From assembly GCF_020080835.1 (NCBI RefSeq), contig NC_058159.1, positions 30,913,525 to 30,977,524 on the forward strand: 64,000 nucleotides of DNA, read 5' to 3'. A program made the translations under genes and the position numbers. The stretch comes from Cotesia glomerata (lineage: Eukaryota; Arthropoda; Insecta; Hymenoptera; Braconidae). Positions 47,345-59,290 of this stretch are shown piece by piece. How positions within the stretch are numbered: position 1 is the first letter of the stretch; every line of letters begins with the position of its first letter. The notes under the pieces are model-generated. The model had not been told where the DNA came from and did not search any database. It saw only the letters and a program-made list of their open reading frames with translations.

Positions 47345-49251
47345 ATGCCAAGAAGACGCAAAGTACCCAGAAATAAATCAGCTGTTAATTCAAGGCTGAG
47401 TGGTGAAGAGCCTACTAGGTAATTATTTATCTAATTATTTTATTTAATTTATTATTTAAATAATTTATTATTAATTTTTAAAAATTACCTTTTTAGAATG
47501 TCGGAGAATAGGCGCGAGTCAGTGGAAGCTGATGAACCACCTGTACCTGTAAGTAACTGACTTAATTGCCACAATTATTGCACTGACAATAGACGTACGT
47601 CAATCGTTTGTTTATTTTATCTTTCTTAGTAATTACAAATATTGTCTTACGTCTGTTTTTATTAAAAATATTCTCTGTAATAATGAATTTTTGACAGAAT
47701 CACGTGGATAAAAATTCATCTACAAGCAATAGAAAGACAGACGTGCATGAGTTAGATTACGCAGAAAATGAATTAGAGCAATTGATTATCACCAGATTAT
47801 TTAATGACATCCGATTCTCAGACGATGTTGTTTCCGTGTTGCCGGATCGCTCTTGGGCTATTCACTGCACTGAGGAACCAGTTAAAAGAATTGTTGTCAG
47901 TGAAATTTCGATGGTTAATTTTCATGGTAGAGGCTTTGAGCCTTTTTATGTCAAGCAGGTAATAAATAATAATTTATATTTTTAAGAAATGACCTTGTAT
48001 CTTGTGAACTATTGATTTTATTAAAGATATAAGCTCATCCCGATGTTATACTCATCGATACCTTTTATTTGAGTACCCACATCAATTTTTTCATATATTT
48101 TATATATTTATATATATACTATATATATGTATATATGAAAAATATATCAAAAATGCATGTGGGTACTCAAATGAAAGCTTTTGATGAGTGGAACATCGGG
48201 ACAAGCTTATATCTTTAAAAATATCAATAACTAAGAAATGACCTTGTATCTTGAGAACTATTGACATTTTTAATGATATAAGCTCATCCTGATGTTATAC
48301 TCATCGAGACCTTTCATTTGAGTACCCACATCAATTTTTTCATATATTTTATATATTTATATATATACTATATATATGTATATATGAAAAATATATCAAA
48401 AATGCATGTGGGTACTCAAATGAAAGCTTTTGATGAGTGGAACATCGGGATGAGCTTATATCTTAAAAAATGTCAATAACTAAGAAATGACATTGTATCT
48501 TGTCAATTAATGACATTTTTAAAGATATAAGCTCACCCCGACCTTACACTCATTAAGAGCTTTCATTTGAGTACCCACATGAATTTTTCATATATTTATA
48601 TATATTATATATATGTATATATGAAAAATATATCAAAAATGCATGTGGGTACTCAAATGAAAGCTCTTGATGAGTGTATCATCGGGATGAGCTTATATCT
48701 TTAAAATATATATTATATATATATGTATATATGAAAAATATATCAAAAATGCATGTGGATACTCAAATGAAAGCTCTTGATGAGTGTAACATCAGGATGA
48801 GCTTATATCTTTAAAAACGCCAATATTTAAAAAAGTACAGTGCAATTTAACAAAAGTCATTATTTAATAAAATAAATTTTTTCAGATTATTTTTGACGAG
48901 AAACTGAACTTCGAATTATTTTTAATCAACTCAAGGACGGTATTAAAAGACAAACCAGCATATATAAGAAGCATCACAGACTTCGAGTCACTCCTAGATT
49001 ACGTAAGCGGTATGAAACTCTGCGCCGGAGGCCCAGAGTTCACCAAGTACAGCAACGTGAGTCCCGAATGCGCGTACAAGGACCCTTACAGCAAGTGGAG
49101 GCACAATTTGTGCACCTTGGAGGTCAACGAGGCCGACGTCTGCGAAGCCTGTGAGTCTTTAGACGAAATTCTGAAGCGCCACTCGCAGAGAACTAAGTCG
49201 CCTCTCAAGTCCCGCAATAACGTGGTTGCGACTAAGAGGAAAAAATTCTAA
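47345..49251 (+). CDS. Uncharacterised 250-aa protein with Cys/Trp C-terminal motif
   Basis: Four exons (47345..47418, 47497..47548, 47698..47958, 48886..49251) join in phase. The first two are short and encode a very basic start (MPRRRKVPRNKSAVNSRL), likely a nuclear signal. Residues 45-130 include ELDYAENELEQLIITRLFND and DRSWAIHCTEEPVKRIV. The C-terminal third has spaced Cys and a Trp (MKLCAGGPEF, VSPECAYKDPYSKWRHNLC, VCEACESLDEILKRH), recalling C-G-C-C...WR...C...C-x2-C patterns in transposon-derived insect proteins. It ends with another basic patch (NNVVATKRKKF). I cannot name it. A nuclear role is inference. A palindrome array fills intron 3. Confidence 0.75.
47985..48880 (-). repeat. 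Palindromic-arm repeat array, copy 5 (reverse)
   Basis: Four units in the last intron of the 250-aa gene. Starts AAGAAATGACCTTGTATCTT and ends AAAAGTACAGTGCAATTTAA then AAAGTCATTATTTAATAAA, with the splice acceptor immediately after (48885). Two neighbouring units (about 48000-48240 and 48240-48480) are nearly identical. Confidence 0.87.
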
Positions 49252-51317
49252 GATCTAAAGATTTAAAGCTAGTGATTTAAAAAATCTATTTTATATTTCA
49301 GATTAAATAATATATATGTCTTCAATCAATAGAAAAAATTTCAATTTGACGTTTTTTATCTTCCAGTAATTGTTTTAATAATTGTTTAAAAGATTGTATG
49401 CCCGTTACTTGTTTTGTATCATACATGTAAATAAATAATTTACATATAATTTTATAATTTATATTTGATATGCAAGTATTATATTATATATTTTTTTAAT
49501 AAGGCTTCTTGCCTTTATTAATCCGCAAAAATTACTCATGTCAAAATTTCTCTGTAAAAATTTCCCATAGAAAAATATCTTAAGTACAATAATTTCTCAA
49601 AACAAAATTACTCACCGCATAAATTAATCTGACGAAAATATATTCGAAGATATTTTTTCCATGAGAAAATATTGCTAAGATAAAATATTGCAAAAGAAAT
49701 TTTGTCGTAGATAATTATTCCATGAAAAATAAAAGACCTTTTAATAATTAATTACTCACTAAATTAATTATTTTTCTATATTATAATTTATTCATATAAA
49801 CATTTCATACATTTTAAAATTTTTTTTTCAAGAGCTTAAATTTTAGCGATATGAATACGGCTAACGTTCTAATTACTCAGAAAATTTAAACGTAGGATTT
49901 AAAATAGTCGAATAATATTTTTGTTAAATCGTTTGGCATGATATGATACATAAAATTATATTATCAAATTCAACGTGAAATAGGAAACATTAATTTATTT
50001 ATTTAAAATTTAATGATATGTAATTTTACATTTATCACTTTAGTGACAGATCTAAGCTTGTTTTAAATTATTTATTTTATTTATGCCGCATCAATGGAAG
50101 TGATTGTACAATTTAATTTTAAAAGTAACAATAACTAGCGTTGAAATAAAAATATAATTTTTTTTTTTTCGCAATTACAGTACTGAGATCTCAGAGAATG
50201 CGTCTTTTATATTTAATACAATTATTTATATTTTTATTAAATGATACCTTTTTTGTGTTTACTGATAATTAGTATAAGTTATCTTTATTTAATGATAATA
50301 TTTTTTAAATTGAATATATAAATATACAATTAATATACATTTTTATGCTCGATCTGAAGTTCCGAGCAATAAATATGCTGGAAATTATTTCAGGAAGAGC
50401 ACACGACTACTAATTCGCATTATACATGGACTAGACTTGATTTCTTATTGCTAATTATTTTTTTTTTTTTTTATTTATTTTAATTAATTATTTTTAATGC
50501 AAAATTGCTGTTATTAAAACGGTTTTAAAGGACAACAGAAAGGTCGAATTTTAATTTATTGCACTCAGTTGCAAAGTCAACTTTTATCTTATACAGTACT
50601 CAGTTGATTTATTAATTAATTACCATAAATATATTTTAATAATGGACGTTTTTTTTTTTTTTTTTTTTCAGTTTTTTAAATTTTAATTTACAAATAAATT
50701 ATTCCAAATTTTAAATTCCTTTGGCTTTGCAAATGAGAACTATATTAATAATTATTTGTAATTAATTAAAATTTTAATTATAATAAAATATGGAAGGCCC
50801 ACCTAGCTGCATTGAAACTTAAAAAAAAAAAAAAAATTCCATAAATAATTTATAAATTAATTAAGTACAAAAATTACAAACTTACTAACAAATAAAACAA
50901 AAATTATTGGCAAGACTGAGTTACTCCAATTATAATTTAACAAAACAATTTTTAAACTAAATTTCATTTTTAATAAATTAAAAAAAATTGCTAATAAATT
51001 AATTACGGATTATTTTAAAAATTATTACAGCTTTTGTCTAACAAAAGTATTATTAATTACAATAATGATAATAAATATTACAATATATGTACGTCTCTGA
51101 CGATTATTGTGTTTTAATAATCTAACACATATCACAGAATACGTATTTCTTCTGTAGAAAAATTATACAAGCATAATATATTGTACAGAATAATTATTTA
51201 CGTTTTTTTTTCGCGTCTCTAATATCAAAATTTAATAAAAATTTTTTGTTAAAAAATTCATAACATACAAAATTTTTTTGACATTAGACACGCAATTATT
51301 TTAAAATTAAAATATAT
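49252..51317. other. Gene-free AT-rich interval
   Basis: 3' UTR of the 250-aa gene, then about 1.8 kb of low-complexity AT DNA with T-runs (for example 50460-50475 and 50650-50668). I see no gene, RNA or bounded repeat. Confidence 0.5.
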
Positions 51318-52265
51318 GGGTGATTCTCTGTAAGGATGTTTTTTGCTGTCCCAGGCATTTTTTTATTAGAAAAATTGTTATTTTTTTATTAAAAAAAATT
51401 TCTTACAAAAGTAAAAAAATATTTCTATTTGGAGCATTGAAAACTAAAATGAAATAAATTTTGGTTTTTTTGGTATAAATTCGTAAACCACCGAAATAAC
51501 AGTCCCATTCCCAAAATTAAAACTTTAAGATTAAATTTTAAGTTATTCGTCCATAATATATAATTTGGTCCATAATGTTTATAAACTTAATTAGTTAACT
51601 AACAATCTTCTTCAATAAAAAGTACCGAAAATTAATTTGTTTCATTAAATTTATTAAACCAAAGTTTGTCCCAGGCATTTTCAGAATAGTCCCCTGCCAG
51701 AAGTTCAAAGCCAAAAAAAATCCAGCGTGTTATTTTACCTTTTGTAAGGTTTATAAGGACCCAACTAGCCTTTTGAGTTAACAACCATAGGGCTGTTAGC
51801 GCTTTATCGCCTTTTTATTTAGTGTCAAAGCCCCGTTTGTGCTGGAAATATGTGTCTGGACTTCAAAACTCAGTCCCCTGGCAACTATTTTTATTTATAA
51901 AATTGGATCCATAAGTCTTAATATTATTCTAATTAATGTAAACATTCATTGAGAACTTGAAAAGTTGAATGCATTGAAATAGTTTGCTTGATTTTTCTCA
52001 ATTTGATAAAAAAAAAAAAAAAAAAAAAAAATCAGTCCCCTGGCAGTCTATTTAATTCGGCTGTTTATTTATTTAATAAATTAAATAAATTTATTTAATA
52101 AATTGAATAAATTATTTTTATAAATTTATTTATTTATTTAATAAATTTTATTATGATTAAGCTGTTAGTTTTGTAGCCCTTGTTAATTTTTTTTCTAATA
52201 AAATCAAAAATAATTTTGTCGGACAATTTTGTACAGATTTAAGACGTCCTTACAGAGAATCACCC
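51318..52265. mobile_element. 948-bp TIR element with repeated CCCTGGCA motif
   Basis: The ends are GGGTGATTCTCTGTAAGGAT and the complement of GTCCTTACAGAGAATCACCC, an inverted match over about 21 bp with one mismatch. ATAT flanks both sides, a possible target duplication. It has no long reading frame. Inside, TCCCAGGCATTT occurs twice and CAGTCCCCTGGCA twice. Probably a non-autonomous DNA transposon. Confidence 0.8.
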
Positions 52266-52613
52266 ATATACATTTTAATTTTTAATTAAAATTAAAAATC
52301 GAATTAAATGACTCTAGTTATCTCACAATCTCGCTAATAATCTAGCCTCTTTACAATAAAAAAAAACTGCGTTGAAAAAAAAAATCATTTGTGCAGCAGA
52401 CAATTATTTTAAACCCGAGGCTTATTTATAAATAAATTTTTATATTACAAAATTAAATAAAGACTTATTTAAAATATACAATTAAGACTGCGAGCAGTCT
52501 GAAATTTTAAACATTAAATTATTTATTAATTATTTAATATATTTATAATTTATATTTATAATTAAAATTGAGTTTTTAGAGTGAACTGGTGAGAAAAGGG
52601 TCTGGTTGATTTT

Positions 52614-55600
52614 CTACTGGTTGAGCAGGGTGTTGGTCACCTCAGAGATGGACAACAGAGGACTCCCGGCGTCCGGTTTGGTATCTGAGAGGCAGCTGGC
52701 ACTATTGAGGCAACCGAGGAGGCTGCGTGATGCGACTGATGATATAATGAGTTGCTGATGGTAGTGTTGCTGTGCTCCTGGGGTATGTCCATGCCCGAGC
52801 CGGCCAAGTCCGTCCCCGTTCCCGCTGACGATGGTGACGTGCTGTAACCAAAAGTACGTTTTATCGTTAAACTCTTTATTTCTTTTTTTTTAATATTTGC
52901 TTTTTTTTCTTACTATTTTTTTTCAACTATTTTTGCAGATTCTACTTGAAAAGCGGGAGCTTAATAAATAATCAATAGCATGCGGCAAAGTCTGACTACT
53001 AAGAATCTGATAGGCCATCAGAATAAAAAGAGTATTGGCAAGTTTGTTTTACAAAGTGATTGCTAGTTTTATTCAGTATGGACGTAACTATGTCATACGG
53101 TATCTCTTAATCGAAAAATCGAAGCAATGGCAAACATTAATGCACCAAATTACACTTTATACTGATAAAGTATTTTTTTTATTTAACTGCAAGGTTTTTT
53201 TTATTTTAATTAAACTTGTAAACTATGAATAAATAAAATTTTGTTTTATTAAATAATGACTTTTGTTAAATTGCACTGTACTTTCTTAAATGTTGACGTT
53301 TTTAAAGATAAAAGCTCATCTTGATGTTACACTCATCAAGAGCTTTCATTTGAGTACCCACATCCATTTTTGATATATTTTTCATATATACATATATATA
53401 ATATATATTTTAAAAATATAAGCTCATCTTGATGTTACACTCATCCAGAGCTTTTATTTGAGTACCCACATGCATTTTTGATATATTTTTCATATATACA
53501 TATATATAATATATATAAATATATAAAATATATGAAAAATTGATGTGGGTACTCAAATGAAAGGTCTTGATGAGTGTAACATCGGGATGAGCTTATATTT
53601 TTAAAAATGTCATTAGTTGACAAAATACAATGTCATTTATTACTCGTTGACATTTTTAAAGATATAAGCTCATCCCGATGTTACACTCATCGAGACCTTT
53701 CATTTGAGTACCCACATGGCATTTTTAATATATTTTATATATATGGTATTTGTGAGATATATAAATATATAAAATATATGAAAAATTGATGTGGGTAATC
53801 AAATGAGAGTGTCATCAGGATGAGCTTATATCATTAAAAATGTCAATAGTTCTCAAGATACAAGGTCATCTCTTAATTATGTATCTAGAGATAGAGAATT
53901 TTCGAATGCAGCTTAAATAATCATAATAATTTGAAAAAAAAAAAAAAAAAAAAAAAAAACTATTAAATAATTCTAATTCAAATTTATATACTGATAAAAA
54001 ATTAATTTGATCTAGGGGAAGGACGGGAAAAACGGATATGTTAATTTGAAAATGAAATAACAAATATATATTACAATCATATCCATTCTTAACTTTGGCT
54101 AATAATTTTTTGGGTAATTGAAGTTTATAATTAAAGTAAAATAAAAATAATAACAAAGAAATTCTTCTTCGAAATTAAAAAAAAAAAAAGTCAACATTAT
54201 CCGTTTTGCCCTACCAGGGCGGGCAAAATGAATACTCAGGTCGCGTAAAACGAATACTGATTGGAAAATACATTTCAATCAAAACAATCGTCGCAAAAAT
54301 ATCAACCGCGTCCTGAATATGAAGAAAAAAAATCAAATCTGCATCGTCCTTAACAACATTAAACTAAGTACTGTATACTTACGATTTAAAATTTTTTTTT
54401 TCCTAAATTTCAATATTTATAAAAAAAATTCCCACAAGTATGCAAAACCAATGCTTTATCGATAACGGTAAGTGTAGTTACATAATAGATTGATAGATTG
54501 CTGTCTAAAATGTTTCTATCGACCGACCAGCGATTTAAAACGATTATTCATTTTACCCGCCCTCTCCGTCTTGCCCGTCCGTCCCCTAATAAAATAAATC
54601 TAAAATAAAAATCCTAATTTTTAAATAAAATCACTATTTCCTAATCCTCATCAAAAATGTTAACTACTCAAAACTCCAAAAAAAAAAAATCAGAAAAAAA
54701 ATAGCAAAAAAAAAAAAATAAAACGTGAGGCAGCGGTGACACTCACTGGGGCGTGTGTCTTGGTGGTGCGGGGTGGTGATGGTGGTAGGGATAGTACTGG
54801 TAGTGGTGGTGCTGAACTCCTTGCCATACCTCGCCGGTGTCCCCATGATGTCCCTGATGATGCGCGTATCCGCCGTAGTGACTGTGACTAGTAACCGGAT
54901 ACTGTCCTTGATTCTGGGCAGCCTGGTTCTGGTTCTGGTGATGATTTTTCCTCGGCGGACTGGCTTGTCCGCCGTTGGGGGAGGTCTTCCACTTGCAGTC
55001 GCCGTTGAGGGAGTTCATCTCTGCCAGGGATTTGAGAGGGTCGCTGTTGACATTGACATTGGTGTTGGAGTGAGACGAGTGGGTGGAATGTGGGGTGGGA
55101 GGACTGTAGCTCCCGTTGTTCTTCGGCGGGGACCTGGGCGGCGGGCCCCACATGAGGACAGTCTGCCTGGGAGCTTCGCTGCCGTAGACGTCGGGCTTGA
55201 CGTCTTCCATCTTGGGAGTTCTGACTCCATTAGCAGCGATGACGGGAGAGCTTCCAGCGGAGTTGCTGGAGGAAGCGCCTTCTAGCGAGTGCCTGCTGCC
55301 CGCTCTGCCCACTCCCATGTTGATCTCGGGGTTCTGGTGGATGTTGGAGGCGCTGGTGACCGGGCTGGCCGCGTAGGGCGAGTTGTTGGGGTGCCTCGCG
55401 GAGCTGTCGACGTAGCCGTACTTGGGGCTCTCCAGCTGCTGGCAGTAGAGTCTCTCCTCGGCCTTGCTGCCCGCCAGCTGGTGGGTGTCATAAGTGGGCA
55501 GCGAGACGTCGATGAAGCCGTTGTAGGCCGTCGTCGAGTGGTAGTCCGGGTAGTAGGACCCCAGCGGCCGGTACTGGAAGAGGTTCTCCGTGGTGAGGTA

Positions 55601-58600
55601 GCGGTTGTCCAGCGCGGAAGCCGGGTACAGAGTCTGGTGGTAGTTGCCCGTGTGACCGATGTAAGTTGTCAGCGAAGGGTCGCTCGAAGCCGCGACTGCG
55701 CTCGGCGCGTACGGCGTCGGGTAGATCGTGTTCAGGTTGCTGTACGCCGCTGCCACCGCTGCTGCTGCGCTGGTGTCCGCTGCCAAGTAGTCCACCGAGG
55801 CCACTGTCGGCGTCGAAGGCGGAGAACTCGACGATTGATTGGCCAGCTTGGTTCTCTTGCTGCGACACGTCGACAGGAAGTCACGAAGCTGGGTTTTGTA
55901 TCGCCGGTTCACTCGCTGAGGCGTCGGCTGCGCTGGTAATGTCGGGGTCATTGATGGCCCTGTCAGGCTGTCGTTGTCTGAAAAGTAGCTGTTGGTCAGC
56001 CCCGCGTCTAGATAACTCACTTTGAAGTCCATCGTACGTTTTCCTAGAAGATCGCGGCCTTCCTCCTCCCTAAATCCAGAATTTTTTGCGATTAAATTGG
56101 GTGATTATTTTAATTTATACAAAAAGATTTTTTAAATTTATCAAAAGAAAATAATAATTTAATTTTAAGATGAAAATATAGTTAGCCGACATCTAAAAAT
56201 TTAGATGATTTTTTTTTTATTAAAGAATTATTAAAAAATGAAAAAAAAATTAAAATCTTCAAAAACTATTAAAAATATTTTTTAGTTATAAGCTAATAAA
56301 TTAAGCAAAATAAAAAAGTTATAAATGTCGGCTAACTTTATTATTATAATTTTAAGACAGAAATTCACGTAAAGAACTTTTTGATTTCAAAGTGCAATTT
56401 AAAATAAAAAATTTTATTGTTTTAATTTTATGGATTAGTATTTGATAATACTAAAGTTAGCCGATGTTTTTAATTTTTTTTTAATAATTAAATTAGAATA
56501 AAATTTTTTTTAAAACTTTAGTTTTTCAAGTTTTTTACAAATAAAAATTTCGGCTGCGTAATTTCAAAACACAGTAACTGACAATTTTAAAATTTTTCTT
56601 ATTAAAAAAAAGTTTGCGCGTCAAATTGATAAAAAATTTGATTTATGAATAGAAAATGCTTAAATCTAAATATTTATAAGAAAAAATACTTGAAATTAAG
56701 GTTTAAAAGTTATAACAAATGGAGCAATACTAACAAAACTCAGGTATAAAAATTTTGCAGTTACTGTGTTTTAAAATTGGGCAGCGGAAATTTTTATTTG
56801 TAAAAAACTTGAAAAACTGTAAGTGCAATTTTAAAAAAAATTTTTAAATATTTTTAAGAAAAAATACTTGAAAGAAATTAAGGTTTAAAAGTTATAAAAA
56901 ATACAGCAATACTAAATAAACTCAGGTATTAAAATTGTGCAGTTACTGTGTTTTAAAATTGGGCAGCCAATTTTTTGAAATGATTTTTTCAATAAAAAAA
57001 AAAATTCTAAAAATTTTTGAATGCCGGCTAACTTAATTTTCAAGTATTTGATATTGATATCTACAAAAAATAATTAAATTTGAAGTTATTTAAATCTACT
57101 CGAAAGATTTATCATAAAAAATTAACTGCAAAGTAAATAAAATTTTAAAGAGTCAAAAAAATTTATACAAATTAATAAGACATAAAGAATAATAATTTTA
57201 TGATACTTACATTAAAGGCCGGTGGGTGCTGATCACAAAGTCCGGCTTAGAATTTTTATAGACCAAGCGAGAGCTCGTCTGTAACCATTGCCAGCCGCCA
57301 TCTTTCATCTGGTACCTGTACGCGATCATCCCCGACGCTCCAGTTTTCAGAACTGTAAATAATAATTCATTAATTCCCACTTTTAAAATAAACCTTTAAT
57401 ATACTTACGTTCTTGATGAGCACTCGCGACGTAAGCCAGGTCGTCATAGTGCACCAAGTCATAGCCGCCTAAATTCGTAAGTTCCGCGTCGGTGTACCCC
57501 AGAAGCATCTTCCCTCTCTGGTCCATGGAAACAAGCGCAAAGTCGAGTTTGTGCTTGCTCTTGAACATTACTTCCTTCTGCGGGACTTCCAGCAGCGAAG
57601 GGGGTCCGAAAGGCGTGCAGAGCGCGAAGAGGGCCAGCGGAGGCTCCTCTGCCTTTTTATTCTGGCCGTGCAGGACCTTCACCCTCCCCCTGATGTCTAA
57701 TCTCTGAAAAGTAAAATAAAAAAGTTTAAAATAATTATTTAAAGTTTGAAAATTAAAAACTTTAGTCTTATGCTTAAATCTCGGGTAAAAAGTTTACGAT
57801 TACAGTTTAATTTTCATAAACGTCAAAGCGGTAGTTTTTGCTTCGAACCCGAAGCAAAATACAAATAAACAGTCACTGCATAAGCATAATAATCCTTTTC
57901 GACTGACTGCTGTAATATTATGTCCATTAGTCTGTCTTACTTTGCTCGAACATTAATTAGTGTTTTGTCTCAGCATTCGCAATGCTTTTATTAAACTCTC
58001 AGCTTAATTAAAACCTAAAACTACCAATGAGTCTTTTCATTGTTTCCTTTTATTTATCTTTCATTTCTTGTCTTACAAAAATAATTAATATTTATTTATT
58101 TATTAAATTAACCAGCCTTAGAAGTTTTCCGTAAGTGTAATTTACATAATAAGTACAATATAAATAAATATACTAATAAAAAAAAATTATTTTCTTGCAA
58201 AGAAAAAAAATTCTTGGGTTTAAGTGAATTTTTTTTTTACTAAGAAAATTTTACTTTATTCAAGATAAATTTTTTAAATAAAAAATTTATTATAGTCAAG
58301 AAGTTTTTTTTTTTATTTAAATTGATAATTAAAATTAGAGAAGATATATAAATAATGATATTGATTATTAAATATTGAAATATTTAATTATATTTAAATG
58401 AAATAAAAATAAATAACAGTTTTTATTGTAATTGATTTTTAATTAAAGCAACATCTGGATTTAATTATCAAGGGACTTGCTAGTGATATCACCGAGTCAT
58501 GGAGAGTAATAATGAGAAATCTATATTTTATCCCGCTAAACAAAGAGATAAAGTCCGTCTTTGTTTGGTTAATTTGTGAATTTCCCATCAGACCAATTAC

Positions 58601-59104
58601 CAATGCCGGGTTTATTTCATTTATCTATTTAACCGCTGCATCATTAATCAATTTCATTAAATTTATTTTTAATCCTTGATATCTTCTTCTTATTTCATTG
58701 AAGAATCATTAATTTGTAATTGATTGATGAGTCGTTAAATAAGCTTGTCTGCGTCTAAATTAGTCATGTGTATTTATTAATTACATAATTAGACTGGCTT
58801 AAAATTTATTGAAAGAGAATTTTGTTCTTAAAAATTTAAGGAAAAAATAAGAAATTATTTTAAGAAAAAATGAGGAATAAAGAAGACTACTTACCAAGAA
58901 CCCGGAAGTGTTGTCCAAAAGACAACGGAAGCGAACTGTAAAGCTCCGTTCCAGCAGATGGCTATGCTGGACGGAAAGCGCGTCGTGAAGGGGTAAGTTT
59001 GAACTTTCGGATGGTAAAAAAGAGTTCCACATTAATTGTCGTTGTAACTCCTCTCGGTCTTCGCTGTGAACCAATTCGTAGACGCTCTGATGAACGATGT
59101 CGGA
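52614..59104 (-). CDS. trh: Trachealess-type bHLH-PAS transcription factor (bHLH exons off window)
   Basis: Five minus-strand exons: 58895..59104, 57409..57703, 57211..57352, 54747..56069 and 52614..52841. The first has the end of PAS-A (SDIVHQSVYELVHSEDREEL, RSFTVRFRCLLDNTSGFL). The next two carry PAS-B (PPLALFALCTPFGPPSLLEV, LGGYDLVHYDDLAYVASAHQ, LKTGASGMIAYRYQMKDGGW, SKPDFVISTHRPLM). The fourth has DLLGKRTMDFKVSYLDAGL, a hallmark of trachealess, then a long Ser/Pro/His-rich activation region ending in a His run. Trachealess pairs with Tango/ARNT on ACGTG sites and specifies tracheal and salivary duct fate. The last exon is open in two frames, so the C-terminus is uncertain. The large exon is strikingly GC-rich. 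An upstream intron contains tRNA genes. Confidence 0.92.
53205..53925 (+). repeat. Palindromic-arm repeat array, copy 6 (forward)
   Basis: In the last trh intron. Starts near AACTGCAAGG with TTAAATTGCACTGTACTTTC, has three arm pairs around TA-rich spacers, and ends TTAATTATGTATCTAGAGAT then AATGCAGCTTAAATAATC. Confidence 0.83.
54015..54586. mobile_element. 572-bp TA-flanked TIR element
   Basis: The left end is GGGGAAGGACGGGAAAAACG. The right end read inwards is GGGGACGGACGGGCAAGACG. The dinucleotide TA flanks both sides, as for Tc1/mariner-type insertion. Internal GGGCAAAATGAATAC-like segments echo the ends. It has no coding frame. It sits between the last two trh exons. Confidence 0.78.
56170..57060. 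repeat. Nested repeats in trh intron
   Basis: Family A pieces (GTTAGCCGACATCTAAAAAT at 56182; ATACTAAAGTTAGCCGATGT at 56449; ATGCCGGCTAACTT at 57022) bracket a ~180-bp direct repeat. In it, GGTTTAAAAGTTATA, ACTCAGGTAT and CAGTTACTGTGTTTTAAAAT occur at 56700-56790 and 56880-56965. An inverted partial copy (AAAACACAGTAACTGAC) is at 56568. Confidence 0.6.
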
Positions 59105-59218
59105 CTGAAACATAATTTATCGTAGGTGCTTGATTAATTCGTTGACTAAGCCTTGAGGTGTGGGTTGATAAGAAATGTTTAGCTATTGAATGACTTATTA
59201 GGATTTTTTATCATCAAC

Positions 59219-59290
59219 AGCAGAGTGGCGCAGTGGAAGCGTGCTGGGCCCATAACCCAGAGGTCCGTGGATCGAAACCACGCTCTGCTA
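59219..59290 (+). tRNA. Initiator tRNA-Met (CAT), copy 1
   Basis: A 72-nt intronless cloverleaf. Acceptor AGCAGAG pairs with CTCTGCT, and the anticodon arm CTGGGCCCATAACCCAG has the three G-C pairs of initiators. The T loop is ATCGAAA rather than TTC, typical of eukaryotic initiator tRNA, and the acceptor starts with A and ends with T. The T stem is CGTGG/CCACG. A T-run follows within 15 nt as a Pol III terminator. It is opposite to trh, in its intron. Confidence 0.97.

Noticed and set aside
53441..53789. Short open frames beginning MSTNDIFK or MSLVDKIQ in palindrome arrays
   Set aside because: They recur in several arrays only because the repeat recurs; no start context and TA-repeat translations.
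54755..55285. 176-codon plus-strand open frame over the trh activation region
   Set aside because: Same GC-bias shadow; hydrophobic Val runs come from the antisense of His/Tyr codons.
55289..55939. 216-codon plus-strand open frame opposite the large trh exon
   Set aside because: Arg/Val-rich translation caused by the GC-rich antisense of a Ser/His/Pro-rich exon; no start context, splice or domain support.
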